In this document: one piece after another, positions 37,130 to 49,890 of the stretch | How positions within the stretch are numbered: position 1 is the stretch's first letter | Layout: every line of letters begins with the position of its first letter | Assembly (NCBI GenBank): GCA_036023115.1 | Contig: JAYKKT010000074.1 | Coordinates: 10,166,501-10,230,500 of the forward strand | Direction: 5' to 3' | Source of the DNA: Brasenia schreberi | Lineage: Eukaryota > Streptophyta > Magnoliopsida > Nymphaeales > Cabombaceae | DNA: 64,000 nucleotides | Notes under the pieces: generated by a model | Databases searched by the model: none | What the model was told of the DNA's origin: nothing | Seen by the model: the letters and a program-made list of their open reading frames with translations, nothing else | Program-made: the position numbers and the translations under genes

Positions 37130-37327
37130 AGCATATCCCTGGAAGTTGCCTTGTAGGATTGGTAAAGCAAATAACAGGCGGTATATACATACATACATAG
37201 GTACATATATGATATATATAGATACATATATACATATATATATAAGCGGATAACACATACATACATATATATTAGCATGTCCCTGCAAGTTGCCTTGTAG
37301 GATTTGTAAAGCAGATAACAAGCGGTA
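37130..37327. repeat. Direct repeat, about 57 bp, spaced 140 bp apart
   Basis: Copies at 37130-37186 and 37270-37326 share TTAGCATRTCCCTG and AAGTTGCCTTGTAGGATT and end GCGGTAT. The spacer is ATAC/ATAT-rich. It lies downstream of HSFA1, possibly in or near its 3' UTR. Confidence 0.75.
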
Positions 37328-37603
37328 TCTTCATCTGCCTGTACAACAGTACTACACTTGTGGTGCCAGAAGACGAAAAGCATAAGAAACTTAAACTGCG
37401 TCATATCTAATTAATATACATGACCTTTTCAGAATGGTTTAGATTACAGTCGGAAAAAGAAAGAAAAAAAATATATAGGAGCTGCATTGTAGCATCATAT
37501 TGAAAGACTCTTATATGAAGGCTGTTACAAACTTACAATACTAACTATTACTCTCTTGTAGATCCTTTCTGTTCAAAAGAAATCCACACGCTCATAAAGA
37601 GGT

Positions 37604-40090
37604 TCAGCCATTTATCCCAGATGCAAGAAGTCCCATCTGCAGAGTAAGTTCTTCCATATTGGTAGCATCCCATTCGGTTTCCCTTGCTGCTGCTGGACTG
37701 AGACCATTTTCCTTAGCAAGAACGTCCTGAGTACTCGACTCAACATCATCAATTTCATCTGCAATCGACGTCCCTGAAATCAACTGATCCCAGGAAAATT
37801 CACCCATATCTGGCGTAACGATGTGCGTGCCTGCGAATAAACCATTACTATCAGCTACAGAGAACTCGTTTCCCTGTAGAGGAATTGAAGCATCTGCTGC
37901 AATTCGGTTTATATACTCTGTCCCTCGTTTCGGAGCGACATGTGCTCCATTTGCAAGATTAACATCAGCGTTGTCCGGCATCACTGCTGACACTGGAGAA
38001 AATCCGGGAACACAAAGATTCTTGCCTGAGGCAATTAACTCCGGCAGCGTTGATGCCACCACACTGGCATCTGGTAAATCACAATTTGCAACCATTGTTG
38101 GTAAGCCAGCAGAAGAGTGGATCTCTGATGCTACAGCAGATGAGGCAACAACCCCTGGATATCCCGCCGCATAAGGTGGATGATCGAGTCCAAAAGTTGG
38201 CTTCACACATGCAGGGTTTGAACCTGAAAGGCTGGATGAATAGCCATTTTCAAAAGCTTCAATGATGGGCATATGAACAGCACCAGCAGAGAAACTCTCA
38301 TCCGGAGACGATGGCAGTTGAGGAGAAGATCCAGTGTTAAGTATTTGCATGAACATGGCTTTCGTCGACTCGTTTGCAGAACGGTATTTAATTATCTGAC
38401 CGTCGTTTGGAATATGCTCACCATATGTACTGCCTTCGGTCTCGGGTAGTCGGCGCTTCTTCTTCACTGCAATGCGGTTACCGTCATCCTCAATGCATCT
38501 GTTGTTATCATTCTGGATGCGCCGGTTACCGTCGTTCTGATGAACCAAGTGAGACAAGAATGCGGGGCTCTGCATCGCCTTCGCCAGGAAGGACATCATA
38601 TGCTGCTGCTTTTGCTCCATCCCTTGGATTCGCTGAACCAATGTCAGCACCTGATGGTCAGTCGATTGCTGCTGCAGCCTCAACCGGACCACCTCCTGCA
38701 TGAGAACATTCTTATCTCGTTTAAGGCACTCAAATTCTTCCTCGAGACCACCAAACTTGCCGATCTCCACGCAAGCGGCAACAGATGAAGTCTGCCCTTG
38801 TGGTGGTTGCGGAGTGGAGTGGCTGTGGATCGGCTTGCGCCTGAAAATCGTCTTCAGCAGATGCTTCTGGCCCCTTAGAAACCATTCATTGGCAAACTCC
38901 CACCTATCTGGATCAACTTTCCTAAAACCCTGCACTCAGCAAAAAGATCAAGTCCTGTGACAATCAAATCGCACTAACAGATTCACTTCTCAGCACATCT
39001 TCTAACACAGAAACTCAGGTCCATTAATAGAACCAGTCCTACCATCTCTTTCCCATAAGAATTCCTGAAACTAACATGCTTTTATACAGACGTGAACAAC
39101 ATGAACAAGAGGACACCATATAAGCAAATTTGTAGGTTTTTGTGTATATGTAACAGGCTAACGCCTTCCATCGTTGAGCTTCTCCCCTAGATCACGATCA
39201 TCATTCACCTCCTTTTCTTCAGGGTAATGAAAGCTATTATTAGGAGTGTAAGAATACAGAAAGTCAGAAACATAATACAACTAAAATACAGAGCAAAATA
39301 CGGATTAATCATGAGTGCTAGCAGACAACTACAAGATGAAGAATAACTTCTAAGCTCTTGAACTAAGTATGAGGATACATATTGACACATAAAGGACGTT
39401 CAGCCTTTCGGGAAAAAATATAAAGACGTTCAGTTTCCTTCAGTCCACTCCTTTATTCTCAATACAGACATTCCACGCAAAATCGACCACGAGGGCATCA
39501 GAACCAAGACAAAAAGATCATAAGACAATTTACCAACCTAACTTATTAAACTCCACCGCCACAGAGTGGAGCAAAATAAAAACGAAGAGCGAACTATGGA
39601 AATAGAAAACACCAGATTCTAATTTCTCACTCATATAACCTACCAGGAAGCAGAAAGCCAACAAAAAACATCAAAACTCTCCCATCCAAACCCCCAAATT
39701 TAATAAAACCCGCAGAAAATATCATCACAATTTACTCATATAGAACCAAAATGAGAGCATTTGCGACCAAAAAACACCTCTCCGAGCTGGGAAAACGAAG
39801 AAACGAAACACCCATACGGCGAATGCAAGTTTTGAAGGGAAGAGGATGGAGTCTCTCACATAGGTATTCAATTGGCGAACGAAACTAGAGAAATTGCTGT
39901 GTTTGAAGTATTTTGGGAGGAGGACGCGAGCAAACTCCGGTGGGTTCCACACGATGAAGCTGTTGCTGCCGTGGCTCCATGACACGATGGAGTCCGTCGA
40001 AGGATCGTCCACCATATCGTACGTCTTGCTAAGGAACGGCGGCGGTGGATCACCTCCGCCGCTCCCGCTCCCGCTCCCTCCGCCGTCCAT
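37604..40090 (-). CDS. HSFA1: Heat-shock transcription factor, class A1
   Basis: Two exons, 39860-40090 and 37604-38929, join to 518 residues at the intron position conserved in plant HSF DNA-binding domains (after RQLNTY). The DNA-binding domain covers residues 19-110 ([16 protein letters not shown] to FRRKP). The oligomerisation region HR-A/B, about 139-208, has the extended class A spacing, ending [20 protein letters not shown] basic nuclear localisation signal KKKRR lies near 233. An aromatic-acidic AHA-like segment (GEFSWDQLI) is at about 453-461, and a leucine-rich export signal (LTLQMGLLA) at 505-513. Together these match HsfA1, the master activators of the heat response that bind nGAAn repeats. 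Residue 93 is Trp in [10 protein letters not shown], where A1 members usually have Gly. The 5' leader has a GAC/GAT triplet repeat at 40226-40273. Confidence 0.93.
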
Positions 40091-40225
40091 CGTCCTTAAC
40101 CCTTTGTTCCTTCTTCCTTACTACCGCTTCCTGTGCTTTGTTACAACGATTGGTGCATCGTCGAAGGGAGAGAGAGATAGAGAGGTGTTAAAGGTGAGAA
40201 CCGTTCGTTGGGAAAACCGGGTTTT

Positions 40226-40273
40226 CCGGGAAGAAGACGACGACGACGATGACGATGACGATGACGATGACGA
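40226..40273. repeat. (GAC/GAT)n triplet repeat in HSFA1 leader
   Basis: About 15 units of GAC and GAT lie upstream of the HSFA1 start on the opposite strand. The plus-strand open frame through it is a poly-Asp artefact. Confidence 0.85.
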
Positions 40274-40289
40274 TCAGACACAGAGAGTA

Positions 40290-41229
40290 GAGAGGCGGTG
40301 AGAGGGGACAGATCGGGGATTAACGCGAAGGTGCAGGGAGAGAAATGGGAGGGCGGACGGTGTGTTCTTTTCTGTTTTTTTCCCTTTTCCGCAATAGTTG
40401 TACATTTTGGGTTCAGAAGGAGGGCAAGAGCGTAATTCGAGATAGTACCTCAACCTCAAGGACAGGTGTTGGATCGATTTCTGGCATGGTGGAGGCAGTT
40501 CCGAATCCGTGTCGTGTCTTCGTATGTTCGCGTCAATGATAGATTATCCTATACGAAAATACTTCTTTCTAGAGGTCTATTTCGTTGAAGATGCATCTTA
40601 ACCGGCAAAGGAGAACCCGAGCCTCAAACATGAAAAGAGTCTGCAGAAGAACGAATAGACGCATCAAACGATAGTGGTCGACTACTTGCATTGGCATCAA
40701 AAGGCCAAAACGTATAATCTTTTTCATATTAGTTTGAGTGAACATGGATGCAACACATAAAACCTTTACTCTTATTGACAACAAGACTTTTCAAAAAAAT
40801 GGATCGTGTCTGATGGAGTCTCTGTTATGTGAGGTCCCCAGTTGCTTCCATGTATCCATTCGTAAACCGAATTGACCATTATACCCTCTTAGGGGTCTTA
40901 GTCGAGGAAGCCAAGGGCGGCGCAATGCGTAGAGCAATTGCCGACAAACGAATCCACCATCATTTGAACCACAGACTTACGAGTCCAAGACACTCTTTTT
41001 GTCAGAATCCAGTGTGCTTCAGATTAGGGATAAAAATATTCACATTATCCGTGGGTCTCGATCGGGACGGGGCGAGAATACCCGAACCGATTCAAGTTCA
41101 AGTACGGGACAAGATGCCACCTTCCGTATCCGACTCAATACTGGTCCTGACCCGTACCATTTCCTGATCCACCTTGTTGCCATTCTTAGTTTAGATTGGA
41201 ATCCTCGTTGAAACCCACATTGATGGGAC
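40290..41229. other. HSFA1 upstream region
   Basis: No gene was found. The HSFA1 promoter should lie here. I saw no perfect three-unit heat-shock element by eye. Confidence 0.35.
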
Positions 41230-41335
41230 AGCAGCTCACTTCACCTGGCTAAGGGTTGGGCTCACAAGTTGAAGGTCATGAGTTCAATACCCGATCTGTC
41301 CATCTGGCTTTCACCTTTCCATTGTACAAATGATC
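41230..41335 (+). mobile_element. SINE-like element, family 1
   Basis: It reads AGCTCACTTCACCTGGCTAA (A-box region), then CTCACAAGTTGAAGGTCATG, then GAGTTCAATACCC (B-box-like), then CATCTGGCTTTCACC and CATTGTAC, as in the copy at 33262. Confidence 0.55.
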
Positions 41336-42609
41336 TACTTGTGTGGGACAATATTGTTCCGTTGAGAATTCGAAGATGAGACTGGGAGTAACGAAAATTT
41401 CTAGTCATAATTAAGTACAATTTGTTAATAATAAACTTTCTTTTTTGTACTTCAGAAACCAATTTTGGCCCCTTGGCTGGTATCTTAGACAACCAGGGTA
41501 GCCGTTTTTGGATCTACATTGAGTTGAGGTGGGTGCGCCCCAGCCAAAAATTTTAGACTTACAGAAATTGTGTGGTTGGCAAGTACAAATCAGTATGAAA
41601 TCATAACATCCAAAGGAGAACACAAGGAGGAGCCTTGCATTATGAAGAAATTACTGGAGCTAAGCGGCAAAATCGTGGAAGCAGATATGAAAACTGAAAC
41701 TGCTGATTTTCTTGTGAAGGATGAGTAGAAATGTTTAAAAAGGGAGTAGCAAGTGATATGAGATGCCAATTGTGTAACTCGAGCGAGGAATTTGTTGATC
41801 ATATCATGAGAAGGTGCTCTTACTCTATTTTAATGATGTCAGATTCAATGTGTGATAATTGCAATCTATATAACAAGAACCTTTTATTAAATAGATAAAA
41901 GTGACACTAAGGAGTCTCAATGAAGATAAACATAATCCCTTAAACTTGTTTTTATACGAGTTATGATATATCATTGGAATAAGATTAGATTAAGAGACCG
42001 AATTAATGGAGACAGCAATGTTTTACAGGAGGCATGGATCAACTAAAGCAAATACAGACAGCTAGTTAGGAAGTGACCCTCAACTCTAATACACTCCAGA
42101 ATAAAGTTGTTGGAAAAGACCATAATTTTGTTTGGAAAAAACATATCAAGGTAAATGTAAATTATGTAGAATTATAAGAGATCGAACAAGATTTGGCAAT
42201 AAGAGATGACAAAAAATTTCAAAGCTGAGAAAGCCGCACAATTTGCTGATAGATTTGAAGCCAATTAAGTTCCTAAGGACTGCAACACGGTTGCAAACAT
42301 CATTGCTGTCTATGCTACACGTAATGAATCGTGTGTTCGGATTGAGGCATGCCCTCAGTTCCTCATCTCTGTTGCAAACTGATTATGAATGAATATTGAG
42401 AAGCCTTTAGTGTTAAAAAAACGGCAGTTTCCAACCGGAATTGGTCCTGTTGTTCTAGCAAACCGGAACCGACGATGTCACTTGGTGTGGCAAAAAGGCT
42501 TGGTTTTGGTGTGGTTTCTCATAAGATCGGCGAGATTGGAGAGCCTAGTGCTCCACTACAAGGACGAACAAAGCCGACCCCTTGTATCAAACTGCTCGGC
42601 CTTTGAGCC
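41336..42609. other. Upstream region of the PPR gene
   Basis: No supported gene or element was found. The plus-strand frame at 42389-42613 is probably leader sequence. Confidence 0.35.
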
Positions 42610-44796
42610 ATGACTTGGCGGACGGGCAATTCAGCAAGGAAAATCTGCAGCGCCATACTTTCAGCAGCACGTAACGCCACGAGAGCTTCGAAAGAATGGA
42701 GTCCTTTAATGGAGCAGGCCCTTCACAGCATCGGCTGCCGAAGCATTCTGAACCCTTCCATTGTCTCCCGCGTCATCATGCCCGGATTGCTCAACCACCA
42801 CCCACTGGCTCTCGGCTTCTTTCATTGGGCCGCTCAGCAACCAGGCTTCTCCCACACCCCTGAAACCTACCGATCACTCTTCTCCGTCCTCTCTCGCTCC
42901 AAACAACACGCCTCCATCCACAAACTCTTCGCCAAGCTCTGTGCGCAATCGATTCATCTCGACCCTGATTCGTACTCCTCTGTCTTACGCTCGCAACTCG
43001 TTTGCAAGAAGACCCACTTAGCATTTTCCACGTTCATGGCCGTCGATAGGTTCAATGAGATAGATGGTCACGTATGTAACTCTTTATTGGCCGCCCTCGC
43101 TTCTGATGGGTATCTTGATTTGGCGGGGGAAATGTTCGAGAAAATGCGGTTCGGGAAGATGGCGTTCACCACTTTGGGGTTTGGGGTGTTCGTTGGGACG
43201 ATTTCGAGACGGATGGAATTGGAAAAAATCTTGGGTTTGATTGATGGGATCGAGAACGGCGAAATTCAGGGTGTGAATGGGTCGATCGTGGCTTTGTTGG
43301 TGGCCGACGGGTTATGTCGCGCTTCGAGGACGAGGGAAGGATGGTGGGTATTGGAGTTATTGAGAAAGAGGGGTTGCAAGCCGGATTTTATAGCGTATAG
43401 CGTCGTCATCGAGTCGTTGCGGAATATCGCTTGTGCGGAGGAAGCTCAAAAGGTTCTCAAACAGAAAAGGAAGTTGAGTGTCGCACCTAGACTTCACGAG
43501 TACAAGGAATTCATCCTTTCATTGATTCAAGAACGAAGAATTCGTGAAGCCAAGGAAGTAGTAGAGGCGATTCTTCGTGGAAATTTTCCTATTGATGATG
43601 ATTTATACAATGAAGTGATCAGTTCGTTTTCTTCTACAGATGCTGATGCAGCTATTGCTTTTTGCAAATCTATGTTGGGAAATGATAGATTCCCATCTGT
43701 TGATACACTCAAGAATCTAAGCCAAAACCTCTCGAGGAGTGGCAAGACAAATGAAATGTGGGATCTTTTCAAATTACTCGGATTGAAAGACTACTTTAGT
43801 AATACCGAAAGTTACAACGTTGTGGTTTTTTCCTTGTGTTCGGCTGGTAAGGTAAAGGAGGCTTATGAAGTACTGAGAGAAATGAGAAGAGGTGGACATT
43901 CCCCTGATATAGTTACTTATAATACTTTAATGGAAGCTTGCTGTAGAGAAGACATGTTACGACCAGCTCGGAGGTTATGGGACGAGATGTTTGCAAAGGG
44001 ATGCCCGGGCAATTTGGAGTCGTATAACGTCCTGATTCGCAAGTTCTCAGATTCCGGTGAAGTTGATGCGGCCTGCAGGTTGTTTGATCACATGTTGACA
44101 AGAAACATTTTACCTAACAAAGTTACATATTCTTCACTTATCAAAGGCCTGTGTCGTGAATTGAAGGTGGATGATGCAGTTGAGATCTTCCACAAGTCTC
44201 TCAAACATCACACGGTGCTTGGTGGCTCTACATTGAATACATTAATCCATTCTCTCTGCAAAGCTGGTATAGCTAGTGTTTTATTATTGTCAGTTAAAAG
44301 GAGTTCATATACGTGCAGTTTTTCCTGTATTACGTAGATCTTTATATAGCTATTCGAGCTTGATTCATACTTCGTACACCCGAACTAGAGGTTTGTTAAT
44401 CTGTTTTTGGTATTTGCGCCCTCGTGAGATTTCTAAGAATGGAGATTTGGTATCTTCCAAGCAGGTGACTATTTCTCTGCAATGAAAGTTGTGTGTGGAC
44501 TTCTACATTGTGATATCGATCTCTCAGATTCGAACGCTCTTTTGCTGAAAAATTTGGCTGAGGCAGGGCACTTTGATATGGCGGTTGGGCATGTTGAATG
44601 CGTCAGATGCTATTCACCATTGTTGTTGCAAGATATAGTTAGGGAACTTGCTGGATATCTATCTACATGTTTAAAACCTGAACCTGTTCTACAGTTGCTT
44701 CAAGTAATGCATGGAAAGGGCCTGATAGCTGATAATGGTCCATGGAGAAATTTGTCTCAAATTCATTTGCCAGAATTAGGCCGGCAACAAATGTAG
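42610..44796 (+). CDS. P-class pentatricopeptide repeat protein, At5g14080-like
   Basis: Two exons, 42610-44266 and 44465-44796, join in phase (CKAG then DYFSAMK) to 662 residues. Without splicing the frame would stop at 44337 and lose the C-terminus. The N-terminus is rich in Arg, Ser and Ala with few acids, as in organelle-targeting peptides. A conserved region follows (LHSIGCRSILNPSIVSRVI, LGFFHWAAQQPGFSHTPETY). Degenerate 35-residue PPR motifs continue to the end, clearest at residues 400-540 (SYNVVVFSLCSAGKVKEAYE; YNTLMEACCREDMLRPARRL; YNVLIRKFSDSGEVDAACRL; YSSLIKGLCRELKVDDAVEI). There is no E or DYW domain, so it is P-class, a class that binds organellar RNA. The whole protein aligns well, from memory, with Arabidopsis At5g14080. 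The RNA target is unknown. Confidence 0.9.
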
Positions 44797-45436
44797 CAGA
44801 ATGTCCTCCAGGTACTCTTTCTACTGTTTACTGTTTGTTTCCATGGTCAAGCTTGAACGTTGTTGAATTGTACTGCTCCAGTTCTGTAGGCAACGTGAAC
44901 AAGATGAACAGCACCCCTTTGTTTTTCTATTATCTTAGGGTTGACTTTTATTGGATGCACTATTGCTCAACTTCAAACGCACTTCTTCTTTGGGTAGCAA
45001 CATTGCTTTTGCAAAAATGAGCGAATTTGTCGCCTAACATGCATAAATGTCAACTTGAATAGTTAATGACCGTCAACCATTTCTATGTGATTCTTCCTTG
45101 CTTATAATTGTATAAAATTCCGAGAATGATGTCATAATGGAGGTTCATGTAGAGGAACAGCTCATGTTCTTGCAGAATCTCTCTAATGGATTGACTTGGT
45201 GGAGCTAGTAGTGTGCTGTTATGTGGATTCCCTTGTTCATCTCCAAAAGAAAACAAGGAATTGTCTTGTCCATGTATAAGAAGAAATATTCCAAGTTGGT
45301 GGGAATTTCTTTATCTTGCAACTAGAAGTTTTATGTTGTACACAAACTTCCCTTCGTTATTGTGGTCGTCATGGGGAAGAAATAAGACTACCATAACCAT
45401 TAACAGTAGAAGGTCCCTTCAATGATAAGTTCTTAC
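44797..45436. other. Downstream of the PPR gene
   Basis: This is probably 3' UTR and spacer. No supported gene was found. Confidence 0.35.
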
Positions 45437-47165
45437 AGAGAGGATCAGTTCACAATGATATTGATTCTATTAAATGGAATACATCAAGATTTATTGATAA
45501 ACATCAAGTGGATGATGAGAGGAATACACAACACCCGTGAACCTCCTTGGGTGTTTGCGACTGCTCTTAATCCTCTTCATCTTTAAACTAAACCTAACGA
45601 AAAACACCTTACTTATATTACTTGTTCTAACTTAAATGACTAATTTACCCCGATTAAGTAATGACTCAATATTACACATTAGGAGCATATTTGTCCATTT
45701 GCATGAAACATAATATTCTTAACACTCTCCCTCAAGTTGGGAGGAATATACTCGAGACTCCCAACTTGTTGCATAATGTGTCTAGGGTGACTTTTGATAC
45801 TACTTTGGTCAACATGTCTCCAATGTGATCTTCTACTCGATATATTGTACTTGTAGTGTCTTGTTTGTGATTTTTTCTCTTATGAAGTGACAATGTACCT
45901 CTATATGCTTCGTCCTTTCACGTTGAACTGGGTTCGTGGTTATCTAAATTGTTGTTTTGTTGTATGTGTATAATGATATTGAACAATTATTTTTTTCTTA
46001 AATCTCTGTAATTAGGGAGATAAACCACAATCCTACCTGTAAGAAGCTATGAAAAACTAAATTTTAAAAGTATTAAAAGAGGTAGAGGATGACCACAAAA
46101 GTATTGGAAAGAAACAATAAAGAATGATCTAGCTTATTGTGAGTTAACTGCTAACATGACACATGATACAGCTCTGTGGAAATAAAGTATCCATGTAGCT
46201 GACCCTTTTAGTATGGGAAAAGGCTTAGTTGTTGTTAGTTGTTGTTGTATCTTCCTCTATAATTAATAGATACTTTACCAAGAGTGGGCTGATCCTCACT
46301 TGCTAAGATATTATTTTTCACATTCTCATAATCAGTTAAAACACCTATTAAGAGATTAAACACTTTTCTTTTTTCGAATTCATGTGCTCTCTCTTTGGCA
46401 CATTCTTTGCGTTGAATCTAGTGAAATAAGATAGTTCATCCCATAAACTTCTCATTTTGATATAAAATTCGCTGATAGTCTTTTGACCCTTGTTACATTT
46501 TTGTATCTTCTCAAGTAATCCATACTATTTAGCAATATTCTTTTTCCATGAGTATGCATCCCTAACAGCTTCCCAAATTTTTTGGGCAGTTTCAAGGTAT
46601 AAAAATGACCGTCTCACATTAGGCATCATACTGTTAATGAGCCATGCAGTGACTAGAGCATCTTTTCTCTCCCATCGTGAATGATCTGGGCTCTCTAAAT
46701 CTAGTTTTACACGCATACCAGTCAGGTATTAAGACTTCCCCTTCCCCTTTACTCTTAATTGAACACATTTGGACCATTCTAAGTAATTTTTCCTGTCTAG
46801 ATTAATGTTGGTAGTGATCAATGAACCATTTCTATCCATCTGCCCCAGCCGATCGGTCATTCTAAGGTTTTCTTTCTATGAGAAAGTGCATAGATCAGAC
46901 CTGATTGCTTTTCTAGGTAGAAACTGCAGTTTTTTTATTGTTGACGATAGACCAAACACTTGGGTTGCTCTTTTCCAGCATTTTGCCGATAACTAGCTGT
47001 CCAATCTCCCCCTTAATCTAATTGGCCTGCTTTGATACCATGTTAATTAGAATACTTACATGGCATCCCGTGACCTTCCTTGGGTGTATGCTGCTGCTCT
47101 TAATCCTCTTCCTCTTTAAACTATATCTAATGAAAAACACCCTACTTATATTAGTTGTTCTAACT
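45437..47165 (-). mobile_element. Decayed Copia retrotransposon
   Basis: Read on the minus strand: a truncated left LTR (47045-47165), gag fragments (46525-46716, with LVTAWLINSMMPNVRRSFLY and AQKIWEAVRDAYS, the UBN2-type Copia gag), a large deletion, an RNase H C-terminal scrap (about 45780-45920, TKHIEVHCHFIREK), a polypurine tract (TTGAGGGAGAGTG at about 45725-45740), and a right LTR starting TGTTAAGAATATT and running to about 45437. The two LTRs share CACCCAAGG and the GGTGTTTTTC block. Most of pol is gone. An RTE tail sits inside at 46040-46253. Confidence 0.75.
46040..46253 (+). mobile_element. RTE 3' fragment inside the Copia remnant
   Basis: It contains AAAGAGGTAGAGGATGACC, GGAAAGAAACAATAAAGAAT, GAGTTAACTGCTAACATG and a GTTGTTAGTTGTTGTTG end, matching the RTE 3' region. 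It is 5'-truncated and on the opposite strand to the Copia element. Confidence 0.8.
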
Positions 47166-47253
47166 TCTGGATCATTGAACCAATCCTACTTCGATGCCAG
47201 TGAGGAAGTATCTTGAGATTTAAGATGCTCTACAAATGCCAAAATTTGATTAT

Positions 47254-47361
47254 TTGAGATGTATAAGATATTAATAGGGCTATGTGGAAACAAAGAATCC
47301 ATGTAGCCGACCCTGTCTAGTATGGGAAAAGGCTTAGTTGTTGAGATGTATAAGATATTAA
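47254..47361 (+). mobile_element. 66-bp RTE tail with perfect 21-bp duplication
   Basis: The insert 47275-47340 contains GTGGAAACAAAGAATCCATG and ends AAAAGGCTTAGTTG. It is flanked by identical 21-bp copies at 47254-47274 and 47341-47361 (core GAGATGTATAAGATATTAA). The exact right boundary is ambiguous by a few bases because the tail ends in TTG. Confidence 0.88.
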
Positions 47362-49528
47362 GGTAATACCCAATATGGAAAATAGGTTTCATGATACACT
47401 TAACACACAAATATTTTCCAAGTATGGAAAGAAAAGATAATTGATTTAGAAATTGACAGATAGAGTTCTCGTAAATCATAATAATGTTGCTGCATTTTCA
47501 TTTTTTGATACTTCTAAATTTTCATGATTTACTTTGGTTTTATATAGTTAATATCTTGGTGTGCTTTAAAGGTTGACGTGGTTTGTGCTTCAATTGCATT
47601 GAAGCTTCCGTTCTTTTCTTTTATGCCAGATGTAGAATGAACCTATACATTGGATTTTAATTTGTCTATTGATAGGAATTGAGAATGTTTGAGGTAGGCC
47701 TTTGCTTACAGTTAATCAAGAAACTGTGTTATTAAAAAGGAATAATGTGAATATTTCTGAAGAAGTTACCGAGAAATAATCTTGTGATTGTTTCCTAGAA
47801 TGGTTGCTTAGCTAGTAATGAGTTTTCTCTTTGGTGTTGGCAACAGATAAAGCAGAAAGTGACTGCCTTGTGTACAGACTTCTTTGAGTCAGATAGCGGG
47901 TTGTTTATGTTCCATTTTGAAATATTCCAGAAGTTGTTGAGATCATTCACAAACTCAAGGTAGGTTCTGATCTTGTTGAATCTTTTTATTGGTTTTTGGT
48001 TTTGTTGAGTCACCAGTGTGGTTCTATTCACAGTTTTAATCATCTATTTGGTAATCGGGTCCAGCGATCACAGTAAAACAGGGTGTTGAGTTGCGTTTCT
48101 TCATACAGGTAACAACATGTATAGAGCCGGTATTGATAAGAATCCTAAATGCTAAAATAATGGCTGTATATTGCATATTTTTACCTGATCTGTTCGTAGT
48201 CTTTAGCAGCATGACAATATGATCGTGCATCAAAACATGGCATACATGGAAGTTTCTCACATATTAACGGATGCTTGGAACTTTCAGTTGAAAAGGAGTT
48301 TACAGTGCAGAGGTGAAATCATAAAATGAATGCTTTCCGTTTTGGTCTTGGTGTTTCATGTAAGGTTCATTATGGCTGCAGCTGTCTAGTTTTCATCAAA
48401 TTGAACCCCTAGTAAAAGCTACTCTCGAGTACATTCGCATGCAATGGTCACTTGAGGGATTTTATTATGTTGTTTCTTCATCCTTTAATTACCTTTCAAA
48501 TTTTTCGTGTCAAAGTTGGAAACAAGTTCTTATTCAAGTGTTAGTTTCAGTTTCCATATGATTTGGCTGTCTATTGGTGCGAGTACTATCATCAATGGAG
48601 CAAATTTATGAGGTATGATCCAATTGCGAGTGTTTTTTTTTAAATGTCATAATTTAAACCCACTCTTTAAATCCCTGTAGCTTTTTCTCCTATTTCTCCT
48701 AACTTCCTCTCCATTCTGTACCTGATATGAATACTACCTCACCGAGGTTGTCAATTAAGGTGATAATATTTACATATCAATACAATTAAAAGAAAAAGTC
48801 ATAGGTTAGATATTAAGATCTTTGCATGCTTTGAGAATCCCGGTGTAGTGGGGCTAGCTTCTTACGCCCATTTGCTTTTGTGCCCACTTTTCAGTGCATT
48901 TGGACGATGCGGTGCATTGCATTCCTAGTAGGAGATGCCCCAGCAAGACCATCAAGATCTGGACTTATCGGAAAGATATGCCAAAGTACTATGGTGATTG
49001 TCGGATACTCAATGCAGCCCTCATCATATGATAGTTAGATCTGCAACTGAAGATAGAAGATCGGTACCCTTCTCAAGTGTGTGTTTTACCATCCAGCAAA
49101 GTCCAGCTCCGGCTGATGATTTGAGAAAATTATCTCCTCATATCTTTGTTTCATCTTTGGAACATCAATATTGCAGTGAGATCTAGGAAAAGTTGTGTGG
49201 TACCAAGGTTTGAAGTTTTCGGCTGTATTGTGCAAGGTGTCTTGGAGCATGCAATAAGCCCTAATCAAGCTGGGTTGATTAGGTGAAGATTGGATAACTC
49301 TCCAACTTGATGCCTATTGGCAACATGTGTATTATGTATAGCTTATAACTCTCCTTTCAGCCTTTCATGAGGACCCTGCCCCTCTCTCTCTCCCTCCAAA
49401 AAACACTGATTGAACGGTTGCTGTCTGGTCATTTTCCTAACTATACCTGCATTGCAATCCAAGACAAAAGGAATACGGTTCTTTGTCAGACTTTTTCTTT
49501 ACCAGGACTATTTTTTTTGGATAAAGTG
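47362..49528. other. Stretch without a supported gene
   Basis: About 2.2 kb lies between the Copia remnant and the E3 ligase 3' end. Short open frames have no family signature. Confidence 0.35.

Positions 49529-49611
<83 letters not shown>
49529..49611. repeat. Compound (CA)n-(TA)n-(GA)n microsatellite
   Basis: A CA run is followed by TA and then GA runs, downstream of the E3 ligase stop codon. Confidence 0.9.
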
Positions 49612-49613
<2 letters not shown>

Positions 49614-49890
49614 GCTCTCCAACTTAAAAATAAAAGCCTCAATGGTCCTCATGGTGCAAATTATACAAGGTTCATTCGGTCATTGCAAAGAATCTGATAC
49701 ATATAATTGAAAGACGAATAAAATATAACAGAAGAAGATTCACAAGCAAAGACAACTGCAAAGTATAGTGTTACAATCTGCCGATGCCATGCTAGCATCC
49801 CAAACTACCGACTGATTTGAGTTTTTTTTCTTATTAGAAAAGAGTCCATGTTCCGATCCATATTCTTACCGAAAAGAAATCTATATAATT

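Noticed and set aside
37821..38960. Several plus-strand frames across HSFA1 exon 2
   Set aside because: They are antisense shadows of a clear HSF coding sequence.
40200..40240. TTTTCCGGGAAGAAG as a heat-shock element upstream of HSFA1
   Set aside because: Spacing between TTC and GAA is 3 rather than 2, and there is no third unit.
42761..43024. Overlapping frames on both strands inside the PPR exon
   Set aside because: They are shadows of the PPR frame, which has the family match.
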